The notes under the pieces: generated by a model
The model's input: the letters and a program-made list of their open reading frames with translations, nothing else
The model's database searches: none
What the model was told of the DNA's origin: nothing
NCBI RefSeq assembly: GCF_000247695.1
Contig: NW_004624734.1
Span: 11,119,138 to 11,183,137, forward strand
DNA: 64,000 nt
Direction of reading: 5' to 3'
DNA from: Heterocephalus glaber
Taxonomy: Eukaryota; Chordata; Mammalia; Rodentia; Bathyergidae
Translations under genes and position numbers: made by a program
Shown here: piece by piece, positions 22,240-34,065 of the stretch
Layout of the letters: the number at the start of each line of letters is the position of its first letter
Numbering within the stretch: position 1 is the stretch's first letter

Positions 22240-22700
22240 TCAAAATGTAAATGCCATTTTGAAGCTGGAGGAAGGCATCCGTATGAGGAATGACCATTTC
22301 AATGAGAAACATCCCCATCTTCTGGCTCAGACAGGAAATGCAACAGAAAATTGTATAAAGAGCTTTTTGGTGCCAAAATATTTTAAGATTCAATGATCTT
22401 TTTGAAATGATTATAAACTTGAAATTTCAGTAAGCTTATATTTTGACTAATTGATCAAATAAAAAGTTCTGAGATTAGGAACTAATATTTGACTCATTCT
22501 TGCAATCTTTAATAGGAAAGGTTCTCAATATATGCTAAATGGTTTAGCCAACTCTCCCTACAGAAATCATTGCTAACATTTCAGAGACAATATGCCCAGT
22601 TTCCATGCAGTCTGTCTTACATATTTTTGAATAGAATACAGTGCATATATAATTTGTTCTCACTCTCACTTTCCATGTGATAAAATAGGACAGGGAGGAT
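22240..22700. other. intergenic, nothing recognised
   Basis: AT-rich unique-looking sequence with no coding signal or recognisable repeat. Confidence 0.4.
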
Positions 22701-22715
22701 TTAAGAATGAGACAC

Positions 22716-22915
22716 TGAGTGCTGGGGATCTAGCTCAGTGGTTCCGCCGCCTGACTTGCAAGCGGAAGGACCTGAGTTCGATCCCCAGAACCAAAAAAAA
22801 AATAATGATAATGAGACACTGAGAAGAAAGAAGAATTAGCTCAGTGGTAGAGTGCTTACGTAGCATGCATGAGGCCCTGTGTTAGATCTCTAGCACCACA
22901 AAAAAAAAAAGAAAG
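22716..22915 (+). repeat. ID-like SINE followed by an older ID SINE
   Basis: Young type at 22716-22805 between gagacactgag repeats; older 'attagctcagtggtagagtg' type at about 22832-22912. Confidence 0.85.
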
Positions 22916-23324
22916 GAAGGATAATACTTTACAATTAGTAAAGTGCCCTGCCCTGTCATGTAGATTATTAACTTGTGGATCTTTTAAGCAGGTGTTCCAT
23001 TAGTTGCTGCTCTCTACTATAAACACAGAAGATGAAGGGTACCCAAGTAAAATTACATGCTTGTAATTCTAAAATTTTTTTAAATTACATATTAGAGTTT
23101 TTAAGACTATTTGTGAGATTTCTAGGTTTCAAATGATCTAGTACAAGTAAACTTCCAATACTAAACACTTGGTAGATAGCAAAATTGTCATATTGGATCT
23201 ACAATCTTTTAAAATATAAATCTGTTGTTATACTGTATAGGAGGATGATACAAAATTTTTTTAGATGGGGTCTGGCTATGTTACTCAGATTGACCTCAAA
23301 TTTGTAGGCTCAAGCAAAAAAAAA

Positions 23325-23392
23325 AAAAAATGCTGAGGATGTAGCTCAGGGCAAAGGCCCTGGATTCAAGTTCCAGCACTGAAAAAATAAAG
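23325..23392 (+). repeat. dID half-element
   Basis: 'gctgaggatgtagctcaggg...ttccagcactg' and A tail. Confidence 0.65.
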
Positions 23393-23414
23393 GCACTTAC
23401 TTCATTTTGTTTTG

Positions 23415-23545
23415 TTTGGGGGGTGGTTTTTTGAGACAGAGTCTTGCTATGTAGTTCAGGCTGGCCTTGAACTCATAGCAATCCTCCTGCCTCAGTCTCC
23501 CAGAGTGCTGGGATTACAGGAGTGCACAACCACAGTGGGCAAAAG
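23415..23545 (-). repeat. B1-like SINE
   Basis: Antisense: 'ttgagacagagtcttgct' to 'gggattacaggagtgcac'. Confidence 0.85.
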
Positions 23546-23642
23546 CACTTACTGCATCTAAGAACTAAATTCACCCCTACCTTGCCAAATTAATGTAGGT
23601 CCCAAAAAAGGCAGACACCAACATAGGATTAAATATGAAAAG

Positions 23643-23733
23643 ATTAGGCCAGGGATTTAGCTCAGTGGCACCACGCCTGCCTTGCAAGTGCAAGGTCCTG
23701 AGTTCAATCCCTGGTACCAAAAATAAATAAATA
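23643..23733 (+). repeat. ID-like SINE
   Basis: Canonical body and A/T-rich tail. Confidence 0.88.
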
Positions 23734-23739
23734 TGCAAA

Positions 23740-24425
23740 CATTTTACTGGGGGAAATGCCTGTCTGAGAAGAAATAGAGAGTCAAGATGGCTGGGTGAGG
23801 CATCAGTTGGCCACTTTCCAACCCTGAGTGAAGGACAGAGGGAAAGGAGTTTCAGTGGAAGGGTCCTGGGCCACACTGCAAGGGAGTTTTAGCAAAGCCA
23901 GTAAGAGAGTCTCTGAGCCAAAGTCATCCTATAAAGGAAAGCATGTCTCCCAGAAATGTCTGCCCTGGTGTCTTACCACACACAGTCCCTGGCAGAGAGC
24001 AGCCTATGGGAAGCGTGGCATGAGAGCTGTGATGAATTTCACAGCCAGCAGCTTTTTTAATCAATTGTGTCCCAAGAAAGAAGTCTGTAAGGCATATTCT
24101 CATGACCACCACATTTACCAACCTGTGAGTTGGTAAGCAGAGCTAGCACTAGCCAAACAACTAGCAGAGGAAGCAGAAAGAGGCTGACAATTTGTAAGTA
24201 CATAACCCTAGGGGGGATATGCAAAACTGAAAAAGCAAGTGTAATTGCAATCCTCCATCGATAATTCCTGTGCCTATCCCATTTTCCATATCCTGTCCTT
24301 TTCAATTGAATTTTAGGGTCGCTGAGAAGATTTTCCCCCTTTCCTAGACATGCAATTACCAGACTTCCCTCTGCAGAATTTGATCATAAAGGAAAAAAAC
24401 TTTAAAGATGCTGAAGCACTGAGTG
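23740..24425. other. unassigned, possibly old LTR or L1 5' sequence
   Basis: Moderate GC and mRNA-like texture but no recognisable protein. 'gtcaagatggctgggtg' at 23782 resembles an L1 or ERV 5' motif. Confidence 0.3.
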
Positions 24426-24426
24426 T

Positions 24427-24710
24427 GACAGTTAAACTGGATTGTCAACTTGATTGGCTTGAGATCTGCCCAAGTAATTAGTAAAGCACACCTCTACATG
24501 TGTCTGGGTGGGTCCTGAAGGTTTTCTCCTGCTCTGCTTCCTGGCCGCCATGATATGAGCAGCTTCAACCTTAACCATGATGTATCTGCCTTGAAGCCAG
24601 CTAATTATGAAGTGAGTCTGCTGAAACCATGAGCAAAATAAACCTCTCCTCCTTCAAGTTCTGGGGGTCAGATATTTGCCCCAGGGATGGGAAAGCTGAC
24701 TAACACACTG
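24427..24710 (+). mobile_element. MaLR-type LTR
   Basis: 'attgtcaacttgattggctt' start, 'gaaaccatgagcaaaataaa' with polyadenylation motif, and 'gctgactaacaca' end. Confidence 0.65.
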
Positions 24711-25104
24711 TGTTTCTCAGCAAAGTGGTCTGCCCAGCTCACTGCACAATATATCCATAGCTGATCAATTCAGCCCATTCGCAGAGTTTTCCAAGCAGCA
24801 TTTTAGAGCCCTATTCTGAAGCATGAGCCAAGAATCACCAACAGAAAAGCCAGTAACATGGAATATAGATACCAAAGCCACAAACAGGAAGAAAACAAAT
24901 TGGAGCAAATTGGATTTATTCTTAGAAAAGAAAATGCCTAAAAACCTATCAATAGTCTCAAAGACAGAAGATGTGGCCCCCATGAAACAAAGATGGAATG
25001 CTAGAGAATAAAAGAGAGGTCTTAGAAAATAAAAGTATAAGAAAAATGAAAAAAAATCCAATAGATGGGTTAGGAAAGAAAAGTGGGGAACACCTCCTGA
25101 AAGT

Positions 25105-25255
25105 AAAAAACACAAAGCACTGTAATCCCAGCACTGGGGAGGCTGAAGCAGGAGGATCACAGCAAGCTCAAGGCCAGTCTGGGCTACAAAGAAATTTCAA
25201 AATCAGCCTGAGCTACACACATAGTGAGATCTTGTTTCAAAACAAAACAAAAAGC
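25105..25255 (+). repeat. B1-like SINE
   Basis: 'actgtaatcccagcactggg' to 'gatcttgtttcaaaac'. The 24715-25100 stretch before it is unassigned, repeat-like sequence. Confidence 0.8.
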
Positions 25256-25454
25256 ACAAAGCAGCCGCTTCCCCTGACCACATGTATGAGAAGCAGCAGG
25301 ATATAGCCTATGATTAGCCCTGCCAGGTGTCCCCAGAGTGAGAACCCCTTGTGCCCCAGGACTTCCTCACAGCATCACCCTTTGACCCCACATGGACCTT
25401 TATGAACTCTCAGGAAAGCTGAGTTCAGACGTGACCCACACCCTGAATATCACT

Positions 25455-25765
25455 GTGTTCTGGTTGCCACAACAAAGAAAATGCACTCTGGAAGGGTAAA
25501 CACCTAGCATTTATTGCTCACCATTGTGAAGGTTAGGAAGTTCAAGATCAAAGTCCACTCTGGTGCAGGTGGCCAAATCCTCGCTGTATCCTCACCTGGC
25601 AGGGGACAAGTGAGAGGAAGCAAATTTGCTTTTCTCCTCTTATAAAGGCGCTAACCCCACACTTAATCACCTCCCAAGGTTCCATCTCCAAATACCATCA
25701 CCTTGGAATTCAAGTTGCAGCATAAGAAACTGGAGGAGACACAAACATTCACTCAATGCAGCGAC
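25455..25765 (-). mobile_element. MaLR/MLT-like LTR, antisense
   Basis: 'gttctggttgccacaacaaa', 'ttattgctcaccattgtgaa' and 'cttaatcacctcccaaggtt' follow the reverse-strand layout of MLT/MST LTRs. Confidence 0.55.
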
Positions 25766-26071
25766 TGAGCCTTTTTTTTAATGGCACTGGCCTTTCTTTA
25801 CACAGCTAACAGTGCCTCTTATAAATAGCATGTTCTTTAGAAATTCATACATTGTGAGGGAAGATGAGGAGGAAGGTAACGCAGGGTACTTCTAAGACAC
25901 TGACTGCTAATGGCCTTTTTAGATGCCAATTCATTCTATTACTATTCAATAAACTGTGTGATATGTTTGTATATTTTGTATAAGCATGATACTCTTCATA
26001 ATTTAAGATGGACTTTAGACTCACCTGATAAACATAACTCTTGTACCTTAAATGTCAAGATATTTAGGAAT

Positions 26072-27298
26072 TTATCTTTGACAAAGAAGCCAAACACCTT
26101 CACTGGAAGAAAGATAGCCTCTTTAATAAATGGTGCTGGGAAAACTGGCTTTCCACACACCAAAGATTGAAACTAGACCCATATCTTCAACATGCACTGA
26201 CCTAAAATCAAAATGGATCGAAGATCTAAATATTAAAACAGAAACACTAAATCTGCTGGAAGAGAGAATAGGTACAATGCTTGAGGACATAGGAGTAGGC
26301 AAAGACTTCATGAACAAAACCCAGACCACACAGGAAATACTACAAAGAATCAACAACTGGGACTTCATCTTATTAAAAAGCTTTTGCACAGCAAGAGAAA
26401 CCACCAACAGAGTGAACAGACAACCCACAGAGTGGGAAAAACTTTTTACCAGCTATTCAGATAAAGGACTATTACCTAGAATATATAAAGAACTCAAAAA
26501 AATCAGACAACCCCCCAAATTTAAAGACCCAATGCAAAAATAGGCGTCAGAAATAAAAAAAATCACTTTCAGATAATGAATTAAAAACAGCAAATAAATG
26601 TATAAAAAATGTTCAACATCACTGGTCATTGGAGAGATGCAAATGAAAACAACGCTGAGATTCCACCTCACTCCAGAAAGAACGGCTGCTCTCATGAAAT
26701 CAACCAATAACAAATGCTGGTGGGGCTGTGGGGAAAGAGGAACCCTGCTCCACTGCTGGTGGGAGTGTAGACTGGTGCAACCACTGTGGAAATCAGTCTG
26801 GAGATTTCTCAAAAAACTGAAACTAGGGGCCGGGGATTTAGCTCAGTGGTTTCATCGCCTGCTGCGCAAGCACAAGGACCCGAGTTCAATCCCAGGTACC
26901 AAAAAATATATATATATATATTTTTTTTTATACAATGGAGTACTAATCTGTCATAAAGAAGGATGAACTTCAGACATTTATAGCTAAATGGATGGACCTT
27001 GAGACCATACTCTTAAGTGAAATAAATCGGACACACTTGTTTAAATACCACATTGTTTCTCTGGTATGAGAAACAATGTGGAAATAAGGACTGAGATGTA
27101 TAATGAATGTTGGGAAATGGGAAGAAAGTGTTCAGATGGGAAGGGGAATAAGGGAAGAGGGAGGGAGGGAAGAAGGAAGGGACAAGAAAAAAGTGAAAAG
27201 AGAAGGAAAAATGGAAACAAAGCTTTTGTACATAGGGAGGGGAGGGGGCTTGAAGAGGGAATGGGATAAAAATAAAATAAAATTTATTAATAAGAAAA
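26072..27298 (+). mobile_element. 5'-truncated L1 with 15-bp target-site duplication
   Basis: Carries the ORF2 C-terminal region and 3'UTR. A 137-codon open run (26130-26543; WEKLFTSYSDKGLLPRIYKE) and later the Cys-rich end (TLLHCWWECRLVQPLW near 26750) are still readable. The purine-rich 3'UTR runs 27100-27290. Perfect duplication aagatatttaggaat at 26057-26071 and 27299-27313. Less decayed than the L1 at 18-21 kb. A SINE sits at about 26825-26910. Confidence 0.93.
26825..26910 (+). repeat. ID-like SINE inside the L1
   Basis: Near-consensus body ending ggtaccaaaaaa, then (TA)n and T-rich sequence. L1 sequence is missing around it: it resumes at 'acaatggagtactaatctg', further along ORF2. Confidence 0.88.
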
Positions 27299-27415
27299 AA
27301 GATATTTAGGAATAAGTGGGGCATGAGCACACACCTATAATCCCAGCACTCTGAATTGCAACTTCAAGCCCAGCCTGGAATCTTAGTAAAACACTGTCTC
27401 AAAGAAGGGATGAGG

Positions 27416-27506
27416 AGGGCAGGGGATTTAGCTCAGTGGTTTCACCACCTGCTGTGCAAGCACAAGGACCAGAGTTCGATCCCCGGTACCAAAAAGAAAA
27501 AAAAAA
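27416..27506 (+). repeat. ID-like SINE
   Basis: Duplication aagaagggatgagg at 27402-27415 and 27507-27520. It is inserted into a B1-dID (about 27310-27570). Confidence 0.93.
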
Positions 27507-27570
27507 AAGAAGGGATGAGGATGTAGTTCAATGAAAGGCCTGAGTCCAATCTCCAGTACTACCAGAAATA

Positions 27571-27700
27571 GGGAAAGAAAGGAAGGAAGGAAGGAAGGAA
27601 GGAAGGGGAGGGAAGGGGAAGAGAGGGGGAGGGGAAGTCCAGGGGAGGAGAGAAGAGGAGAGAAGAAAGGAGAGGAGAGGAGAAAAGAAGAGAAGAGAAG
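27571..27700. repeat. polypurine GGAA/GAGG tract
   Basis: About 130 bp of almost pure purine on the + strand, arising from the tail of the preceding B1-dID and running into a B1. Confidence 0.9.
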
Positions 27701-27870
27701 GCTGCCCACGGTGGTGCACACCTGTGATTCCAGCACTCAGGAGGCTGAGGCAGGAGGATTGCCATGAATTTGAGACCAGCCTAGGGCACATAGTGAGTTC
27801 AAGACCAGCGTGAACTATATAATGAAACTTTGTATCAAAAAATTTAAAAATAGAAAGAGAGAGAGAGAAA
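27701..27870 (+). repeat. B1-like SINE
   Basis: 'ggtggtgcacacctgtgatt' to 'ctttgtatcaaaaa' and an AGAG tail. Confidence 0.85.
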
Positions 27871-27911
27871 GGAAATTTAGGAGTATAAAGAACAAAACAT
27901 GATACATGATA

Positions 27912-28010
27912 GGGGGCGGGGATTTAGCTCAGTGGTTTTGCTGCCTGCTGCGCAAGTGCAAGGACCCAAGTTCGATCCCTGGTACCAAAACAAAAAGAGA
28001 GAGAGAGACA
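27912..28010 (+). repeat. ID-like SINE
   Basis: 'gggcggggatttagctcag' to 'tggtaccaaaac' and (AG)n tail; acatgata-type flanks. Confidence 0.88.
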
Positions 28011-28362
28011 TCTAAAACGATATAACAGAACAAAACATGATAAAACACAATCTGAATCTGATACTTTGCTCTTTGCCCCACTAACGAACTTTGGTACTGC
28101 AAATAATCCAGAACAGAAAGAGTTGACTGTACTACACTTAGTTAAAAAGGCAAATAATTGCTTCAATTCCTTTAATTAAAATTGATTTCATATTTTTATT
28201 TTGTAAACTATGCACATTTCTATCCAATTTTCACCTGAAATCCCTTTCCTACTGTCTTACTGTCATGTGACCTAGAAACCTGGGTCAACCATGACTGCTC
28301 CCCCCCATGCTTACTTAGTGTCCAATTCCTCTTGATTATACACCGAAAGTAGTTCTTTTTTC

Positions 28363-28550
28363 CAGGCATGGTGGTGCATGTAATTCCAGCACTCTGGGAA
28401 GCTGAAGCAGGAGAACAGAAAGTTCAGGCCCAGCCTGGGTAACACAGCAATTTAGTGAGACCTGGTCTCAAAACAAAAATTCTTTAAAAAAGGGTGGGGA
28501 TGTAGGTCAGTGTGAAGGCCCTGGGTTTAATGCCCATTGCCGCAACCCAC
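28363..28550 (+). repeat. B1-dID composite SINE
   Basis: 'aggcatggtggtgcatgtaa', 'ctggtctcaaaacaaaaa', then 'gtggggatgtaggtcagtg' to 'tgcccattgccgcaa'. Confidence 0.8.
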
Positions 28551-28899
28551 ACAGTATAGGGTCCAAAGCTGGGGAGAGTGGTGGGAGATGAAGACAAAAT
28601 TGGAAAAAAAAAACAAGAAAGTTACATACCAAGATTAAGCTCTATAGCTGGGACCAGGTGGGACCATGGCCTGATGAGCTAATGGCCACCTAGCGTCCAG
28701 TGCACTCTTTATTTATAGTGTAGGAAGGCAGGGTAACTAGTGCTATGTGGCCCACATGGCCTGATTGTCTTGCGATTGGGGCATGTGCAGAAAAGGGACA
28801 AGGATACATATGTAACTGTCTCCTGGGGCTGTGCCATCCAGGATCTACAATCTTAGTCAAACAGATTAGGCAAAGAGCCATCTTCAGGCTCGGCCCGCA
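28551..28899 (-). mobile_element. probable ERVK/IAP-like solo LTR
   Basis: Read on the minus strand it starts TGCTGCGGGCCGAGCCTGAA, includes a combined TATA/poly(A) box (ctataaataaagagtgcact near 28705) and ends near 'ccaccactctcccca'. No internal viral genes are attached. Class is judged from layout only. Confidence 0.45.
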
Positions 28900-31425
28900 G
28901 CAGCCCCTTACTGCACAAAGGCTAAGGGAAGGGAAGAACCCCTGCCTGAAAGCTTATTTTGTCTGCTGATAGCTGGACAAATGCCAACAGAGGGACAGGT
29001 ATCTTGGCTTTCAAAAGAATGGGCAAAGAGGGCAGCTCTACCTTGTCCTGTGGTCACTATGCTGGGCAACTTTCCTACCAATGTGTATCCCATCACTCAG
29101 CTAAGTGTAGCCATCACAGCCCTCAGCAATGAAAGTGACTTCTGGGCGCATATGGAGGTTATCAACTGAACCACGTACTGGGAGTTGATTATGAAGATTG
29201 TATGGATCTGACTGCAAAGCTACCTTGTGTTGCAACAAAGACCTGTCAGAATCTTTACATTGAGGGCAACAGTATCAGGGTCATTGACTCTAAGCTGGAC
29301 TGGTTCCACAATTTCACCAACACTTGAGGCTATACTGATGCTCAGTTCACTGAACAAATGCACTTATACCTCACCATCCACAGTGGCCAAGAAGGTGGAC
29401 ATCTAAGGGCCCATATCAGCCACTTGGTAGACAGTGCCCATTCAGACCCTTACCTATCATTTGCAGCAGCCATGAATAGGCTGTCAGGGCCTCTACATGG
29501 ACCAGTGAATTAGGAAGTGCTTGTCTGGCTAAAACAACTACAGAAGGAAGTTGTCAAAGATGTGTCAGATGAGCAGTTACAGCACCACATCTGGAACACA
29601 TTCAAGATGGCTTGTTCCAAGCTATGGCCATGCAGTACTAAGGAAGACTGATCCACAATATTCCTGTCAGCAAGAGCTTGCTCTGAAACTCCTGCCCAAT
29701 GACCCTATGGTTAAGTTGGTTGCTCAACTGTACAAGATTGTGCCCAGGGCTGGAGATTTAGCTCAGTGGCACCACACCTGCCTCGCAAGTGCAAGGTCCT
29801 GAGTTCAATCCCTGGTACCACAAAAAAAAAAAAAAAAAGATTGTGCCCAATACCATCTTACAGTAGGGCAAGGCCAAGAATCCTTGGTCCAACATAGATG
29901 GTCGCAGAGGGGTACTGCGCCATAGCATGGTATGATGGAGATGAGTTATTATTACACGATCTATTGGAGCTCCATGGCCATTGGGTGTGCGAGCCTGGAG
30001 CTGGGCCTCAGGCTTCCCCCTAGAAAGGCCTGAGTCCATGGGCACAGATGCACAGGTGCATCTGTAAAGAGCACAGATGAAGTTTGTGGATGCCAAATCA
30101 GGGCAAAAACTAGAGACTGGAGGGAAACTGACTAGCAGAAGATAAGGAAGCTTAACAAAAATTATAGTATATTTCTGTTTGTATCTGAGGCACAAAAAAT
30201 ATATTTGAAGTTAAAATATACATTAAGACTTTAGAAGATGAAAAGTAACCCCTTCTTTCCTGACCAGCTCTCTTCCCCTGCCTACCAGCCGTAGGGTGAC
30301 CAGGATTAGTGCATGTGACATGGGTTAGCCTGGGCCACCACCATCTCTAGAGTGAGAATCTAGCTCGTCCTTCCCTGGGTCAAAGCAAGTTGCAGACAAT
30401 CTGCAGTCGCTCGGGAGCTTTTCCTTCTACCTGGCCCAGCCCTCTAGGCCAACAAACCAGAACTCTGCCCCTTCTGTTTCCATAGAAATCATTTTGGATT
30501 ATCATGTGCACCAAGCCCTCTCCCATGCACATAGACATCTCTCCCATGCACATAGACATGTCCTAGCAAAGCCTACTGCTTAGCTGCACATGCTTTGGCA
30601 GTTTTTTCTTATGCTACCAAGTGACCATGAAGACATGGCATTTGTTATGACTGGCATCTTATGTATGATTTGATTTTCCTTTTTTAAATTATCACATTGA
30701 AATTAAGGTCTGGAAGTGTTCAGTTTCCCACTACTTCAGTACCTCCTTCCAGACTTGCTCTGCCTCAAGCTGAGGTGCTCTGGACCTTCCTCTCCTGGGC
30801 CCTAAGAGGGACCTGTCTGATCTGTGCTCTTTCCCAATCACTAGACGTTAACAACGTTAATGTGAGCTAAGCTTCTTACTTCTGCAGAACTCAAGCCAGT
30901 GTCATCTGGCCTTTTGTCTCCTGTTAGTATGTTGTGGGGCACAGAACAAAGGCTCGGGAATGGGCCAGCTCCTTTGTGATCTGGTCCCAGAGGTGCTAGC
31001 ATGTTCTTTTGAGCAGAGTAATAATTCAAGACTGGATATGGTCTCCTTTGAATATCAGGTCTGAGGGCTGGGGACATTCAATGTAGGAAGCCTCCGTCCT
31101 CCTCACTTGCCACAGAAAATGCTCCCTTATTCATCTGTGTCTTTTTCCTGCCCTTTCCCCCAAGAGCTCATAGTACAGTCTGTCTTTTAGAAGCCACATT
31201 TGCACAGGTTTAAGCAACTTAGAATGTGCACTGCCTTTTCTTTGAGAAAGGCTTGAAATACACTCCTGCTAGGCCCCTTCTTCCCTTGATGCTCCTGCTT
31301 GCATTTGCGTGGATCCCAAACCCCAGAACCACGCTGTTCAGATGGACACACTGCAGAGCCCTGGGTAACTGTCAAGTCATGATACAGACTTCAGGTTGTT
31401 CTGTAAAAAATAAAAATAAATATTT
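28900..31425 (+). pseudogene. CS: citrate synthase processed pseudogene
   Basis: Intronless copy of citrate synthase mRNA, missing the 5' third. Recognisable blocks, in order: EEPLPE-like at 28935; [16 protein letters not shown] at 28990; LPCVA near 29220; the [12 protein letters not shown] region at 29450; [11 protein letters not shown] at 29620; LPNDPM and [11 protein letters not shown] at 29690-29745; KFVD near 30080. Frameshifts and stops break it, and the ancestral stop after KSG has changed to CAA at 30104-30106. Sequence to about 31425 without repeats, ending in AATAAA motifs, fits the 3'UTR. It is split by a SINE at 29747-29836, and an LTR-like element abuts its 5' end. The parent enzyme is the mitochondrial TCA-cycle condensing enzyme. 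Confidence 0.9.
29747..29836 (+). repeat. ID-like SINE in the CS pseudogene
   Basis: Duplication aagattgtgccca at 29734-29746 and 29837-29849, so it entered after the retrocopy formed. Confidence 0.95.
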
Positions 31426-31589
31426 TAATTGGGGGAGGGGGAGAGAACAAACCCCTGTCTGCCACCATCCCTCTTCCCAAAACTCTGCCCTGGTTCCTCC
31501 TATTTCATCATCTCCAGGTGAATCTCCCAGACCTGAATCTTTACTTTCCCCAATCTGTCTTTAATATTGCCAGCTTATAAAGTATAGAT

Positions 31590-31735
31590 TTTTAGCCAGG
31601 GCTGGTGACTTACACCTGTGATCCCAGCACACTAGGAGGCTGAGGCAGGAGAATCACAAATTCAAGCCCAGTCTGGGCAACTTAGTAACTTAGCAAGACT
31701 CTGTCTCAAAATATAAAAAATAAAAATAAAGTATA
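31590..31735 (+). repeat. B1-like SINE (B1-dID type, dID lost)
   Basis: 'gtgacttacacctgtgatcc', 'gggcaacttagtaacttag', 'actctgtctcaaaatataaa'. Confidence 0.8.
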
Positions 31736-31780
31736 AATTTTATTTATTATGGCAAAATATATGTATCAAATTTTACCATT

Positions 31781-31817
31781 TTATACTTGATCTGAGCCAA
31801 AAAGCCAAGAAGCTGAT
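31781..31817 (-). pseudogene. U2 snRNA 5' fragment, retrotransposed
   Basis: The minus strand reads atcagcttcttggcttttt followed by ggctcagatcaagtata, matching the first ~35 nt of U2 snRNA with a few changes. It is flanked by near-identical repeats aattttacca(a)ttt at 31769-31781 and 31818-31831, the mark of LINE-mediated insertion. Too short to be functional. Confidence 0.8.
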
Positions 31818-33031
31818 AATTTTACCAATTTAATTACTTTGGGTACATAATGTACTTCGTGTCTGTTTTTTTATCACAGACTTTTAAAAATAAATTTTGT
31901 CCTGTATCTTTAAGGTACATAATATGGTGTTATTAGACACATACATATAAAGTGGTTATGATACTGACAGTACCTCCTCATCCCTCCTTCCTCCAGCCTC
32001 TGGTAACCATGATCCCATTTTCTGCCTTTATGAATGGGACTATTCTAGGTACCATGAATAAGTAGAATCATGTAGTATCTGCTCTTTTTTGTCTTATTTT
32101 ACTGAACATAATGTTTTCAATGTCGTAATATGTATCAGAACTTCATTCTTTTTTAAGGCTGAATAATATTCCATGTGTGTGAGTGTTCCGTGTAAATATT
32201 CCAATGCATATAAGGCATTTTGTTTATTCATTTATCTGTCCACGGACCTTTAGATTTTTGTACCCTTTGGCTATTGTGAATAATGCTACTATGAACTTGG
32301 GAGTAGAAATATCTGTGTTCTTAGTTTCAATTCTTCTGGGCATACAGAATTGTTGGATCCCAGGACAGCTCTATGTTCTATTTTTTTAATAACTGCCATT
32401 CTGTTTTCCACATTGGCTGCAGCATTTTAGGTTTCCTCTGGCAATCCACAAGGGGCTCTAATTTTGCTAGGTCCTGGAAAATACGTGTTGTGTTCAGTTT
32501 TTTGTTAATCACCCTCCCAATAGATGTGAAGTGATGTTTCACTGTGGTTTTGATCTACATTTCCCTAAAGATTAATGATGCTGAGCATCTTGTCAAGTCA
32601 TTGTTGACCATTCATACATCTTTGGAGAAATTTTTATTAAAGTCACTATCTGTTTTTTTAATTGCTTTGCTTGGCTTTTTGTTATTGAGCTGTAGAAATA
32701 AATATATATTTTTGAGCAGTAGGAGTCTACATAATCTTGATATATATTAATTACATATGACATACACATATATAATGTGGATATATATTAACCTCATAGA
32801 AATGTAATTTCCAATGATTTTCTTTCATCCTATGGATTGCCTTCTTACTCTTGATGGTGTCTTTTTTATTTTTAGTTTTATTAGTACATGTTTGCAGTAC
32901 ATAATGATTACATTCATTGTGGGAAGTTGGTACATGGACATAACACATCTTAATTCTTTTTTACTATTTTTATGTCCTTGATGGTGTCTTTTGATGCCTA
33001 AAACTTTTTAATTTTGATAAAGTCCAATGTA

Positions 33032-33615
33032 CCTTTTTTAAACTTTATTTTATGCTTAATTTATTCCCATGCCATAAGTTTTTGTTTCTTTGGTTTCTTC
33101 TGAGGTATCTTTCTCTTCTATGCAGCTTCCTCCTCTGGTTTAGGAAGAGTCTGTCCCTTTTCGGTCAGGCTCATCTCAGTGTGGCAGGGGGAGCTCACAG
33201 ATGGATAATCTGCCTGTGAGCTCTGTGTGTCCAGGTGCTCTATGCACCTGGATGTGTTCAATGACCAGAACATCTGCGTCTAAATCCTCAAGTTCAGCAT
33301 TACTTTCTGCATTAATAAGTATGTGCTACAAAAATTCAGGACTCTCTGGGCCACTGTTTGCCCAGCGCACAGCTACCAACTCCACAACTGTAACACCAGA
33401 ATAGCACACATTTCTTCTTCAAAGTGATATCCTTTGGATACTTGGTGACCTTTCAGATATGCATATCCTTGAGAGCCTAGGCAGTTCCACAGGTGCTCTT
33501 AAAGTGAATGCACAGATTTGAGCCTGTTTGATGTGCATGATTTTGTGGAGTTTTCCGGGTCCAGAAAGTAGTAAGCTGTTTTTCACAGGTCACTTCAGGC
33601 CATGCACAGGGAGAG
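33032..33615 (-). pseudogene. RPL17: RPL17 processed pseudogene
   Basis: The minus strand reads as a decayed copy of ribosomal protein L17 mRNA. Near 33570 it shows LDPEN-like sequence, then stops and frameshifts. The C-terminal KPEEE-like and KKLKKQK-like region follows (33130-33085), then the stop, a short 3'UTR with aataaa motifs, and a short poly(A) at 33032-33040. Flanking ccaatgta at 33024-33031 and 33616-33623 is a target-site duplication inside old L1 sequence. No intact frame remains. Confidence 0.88.
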
Positions 33616-33906
33616 CCAATGTATTTTTGTTGTTGTTGCCTATGTTTTTTGGTGACATCTCTGAGAAACCACTGCCAAACCCAATGTTATGAAGTATTTC
33701 CTTATTTTATAGAGTGTTAGAGGTTTAGCTCTTGCATTTAGAGCCTCAATCCATTTTGAGTTCATTTTTGTATAAGCTATAATGGAAGGGTCCGATTTCA
33801 CTCTTTTTTGTGTGTGGATATTCCATTTTCTCAGCATAATTTAATGAAAAAAAACCTCCTTTCTTCTACTGAATGGTCTTGGTACTCTTGTAAAAGAAAT
33901 CACTTC

Positions 33907-34065
33907 ATAAGCCAGGTGTGCTGGTACACGCCTATAGTCCCAGCACTCAGAAAGCTGAGGCGGGAGGATTACCACAAGTGTGAGGCCAGCCTGAACTACA
34001 CAGTGAGTTCAAGGCCAGCCTGAACCACATAGCAAGACTGTCTCAAAAAACGAACACAAAATCAC
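33907..34065 (+). repeat. B1-like SINE
   Basis: 'gccaggtgtgctggtacacg' to 'agactgtctcaaaaaa'. Confidence 0.85.

Noticed and set aside
26130..26543. 137-codon frame as a cellular gene
   Set aside because: The sequence is the C-terminal part of L1 ORF2 within a 5'-truncated element.
28981..29169. 62-codon open frame as a live gene
   Set aside because: It is an intronless citrate synthase fragment, broken on both sides by frameshifts.
33201..33404. Sense-strand 67-codon frame
   Set aside because: It is the reverse complement of the RPL17 pseudogene.
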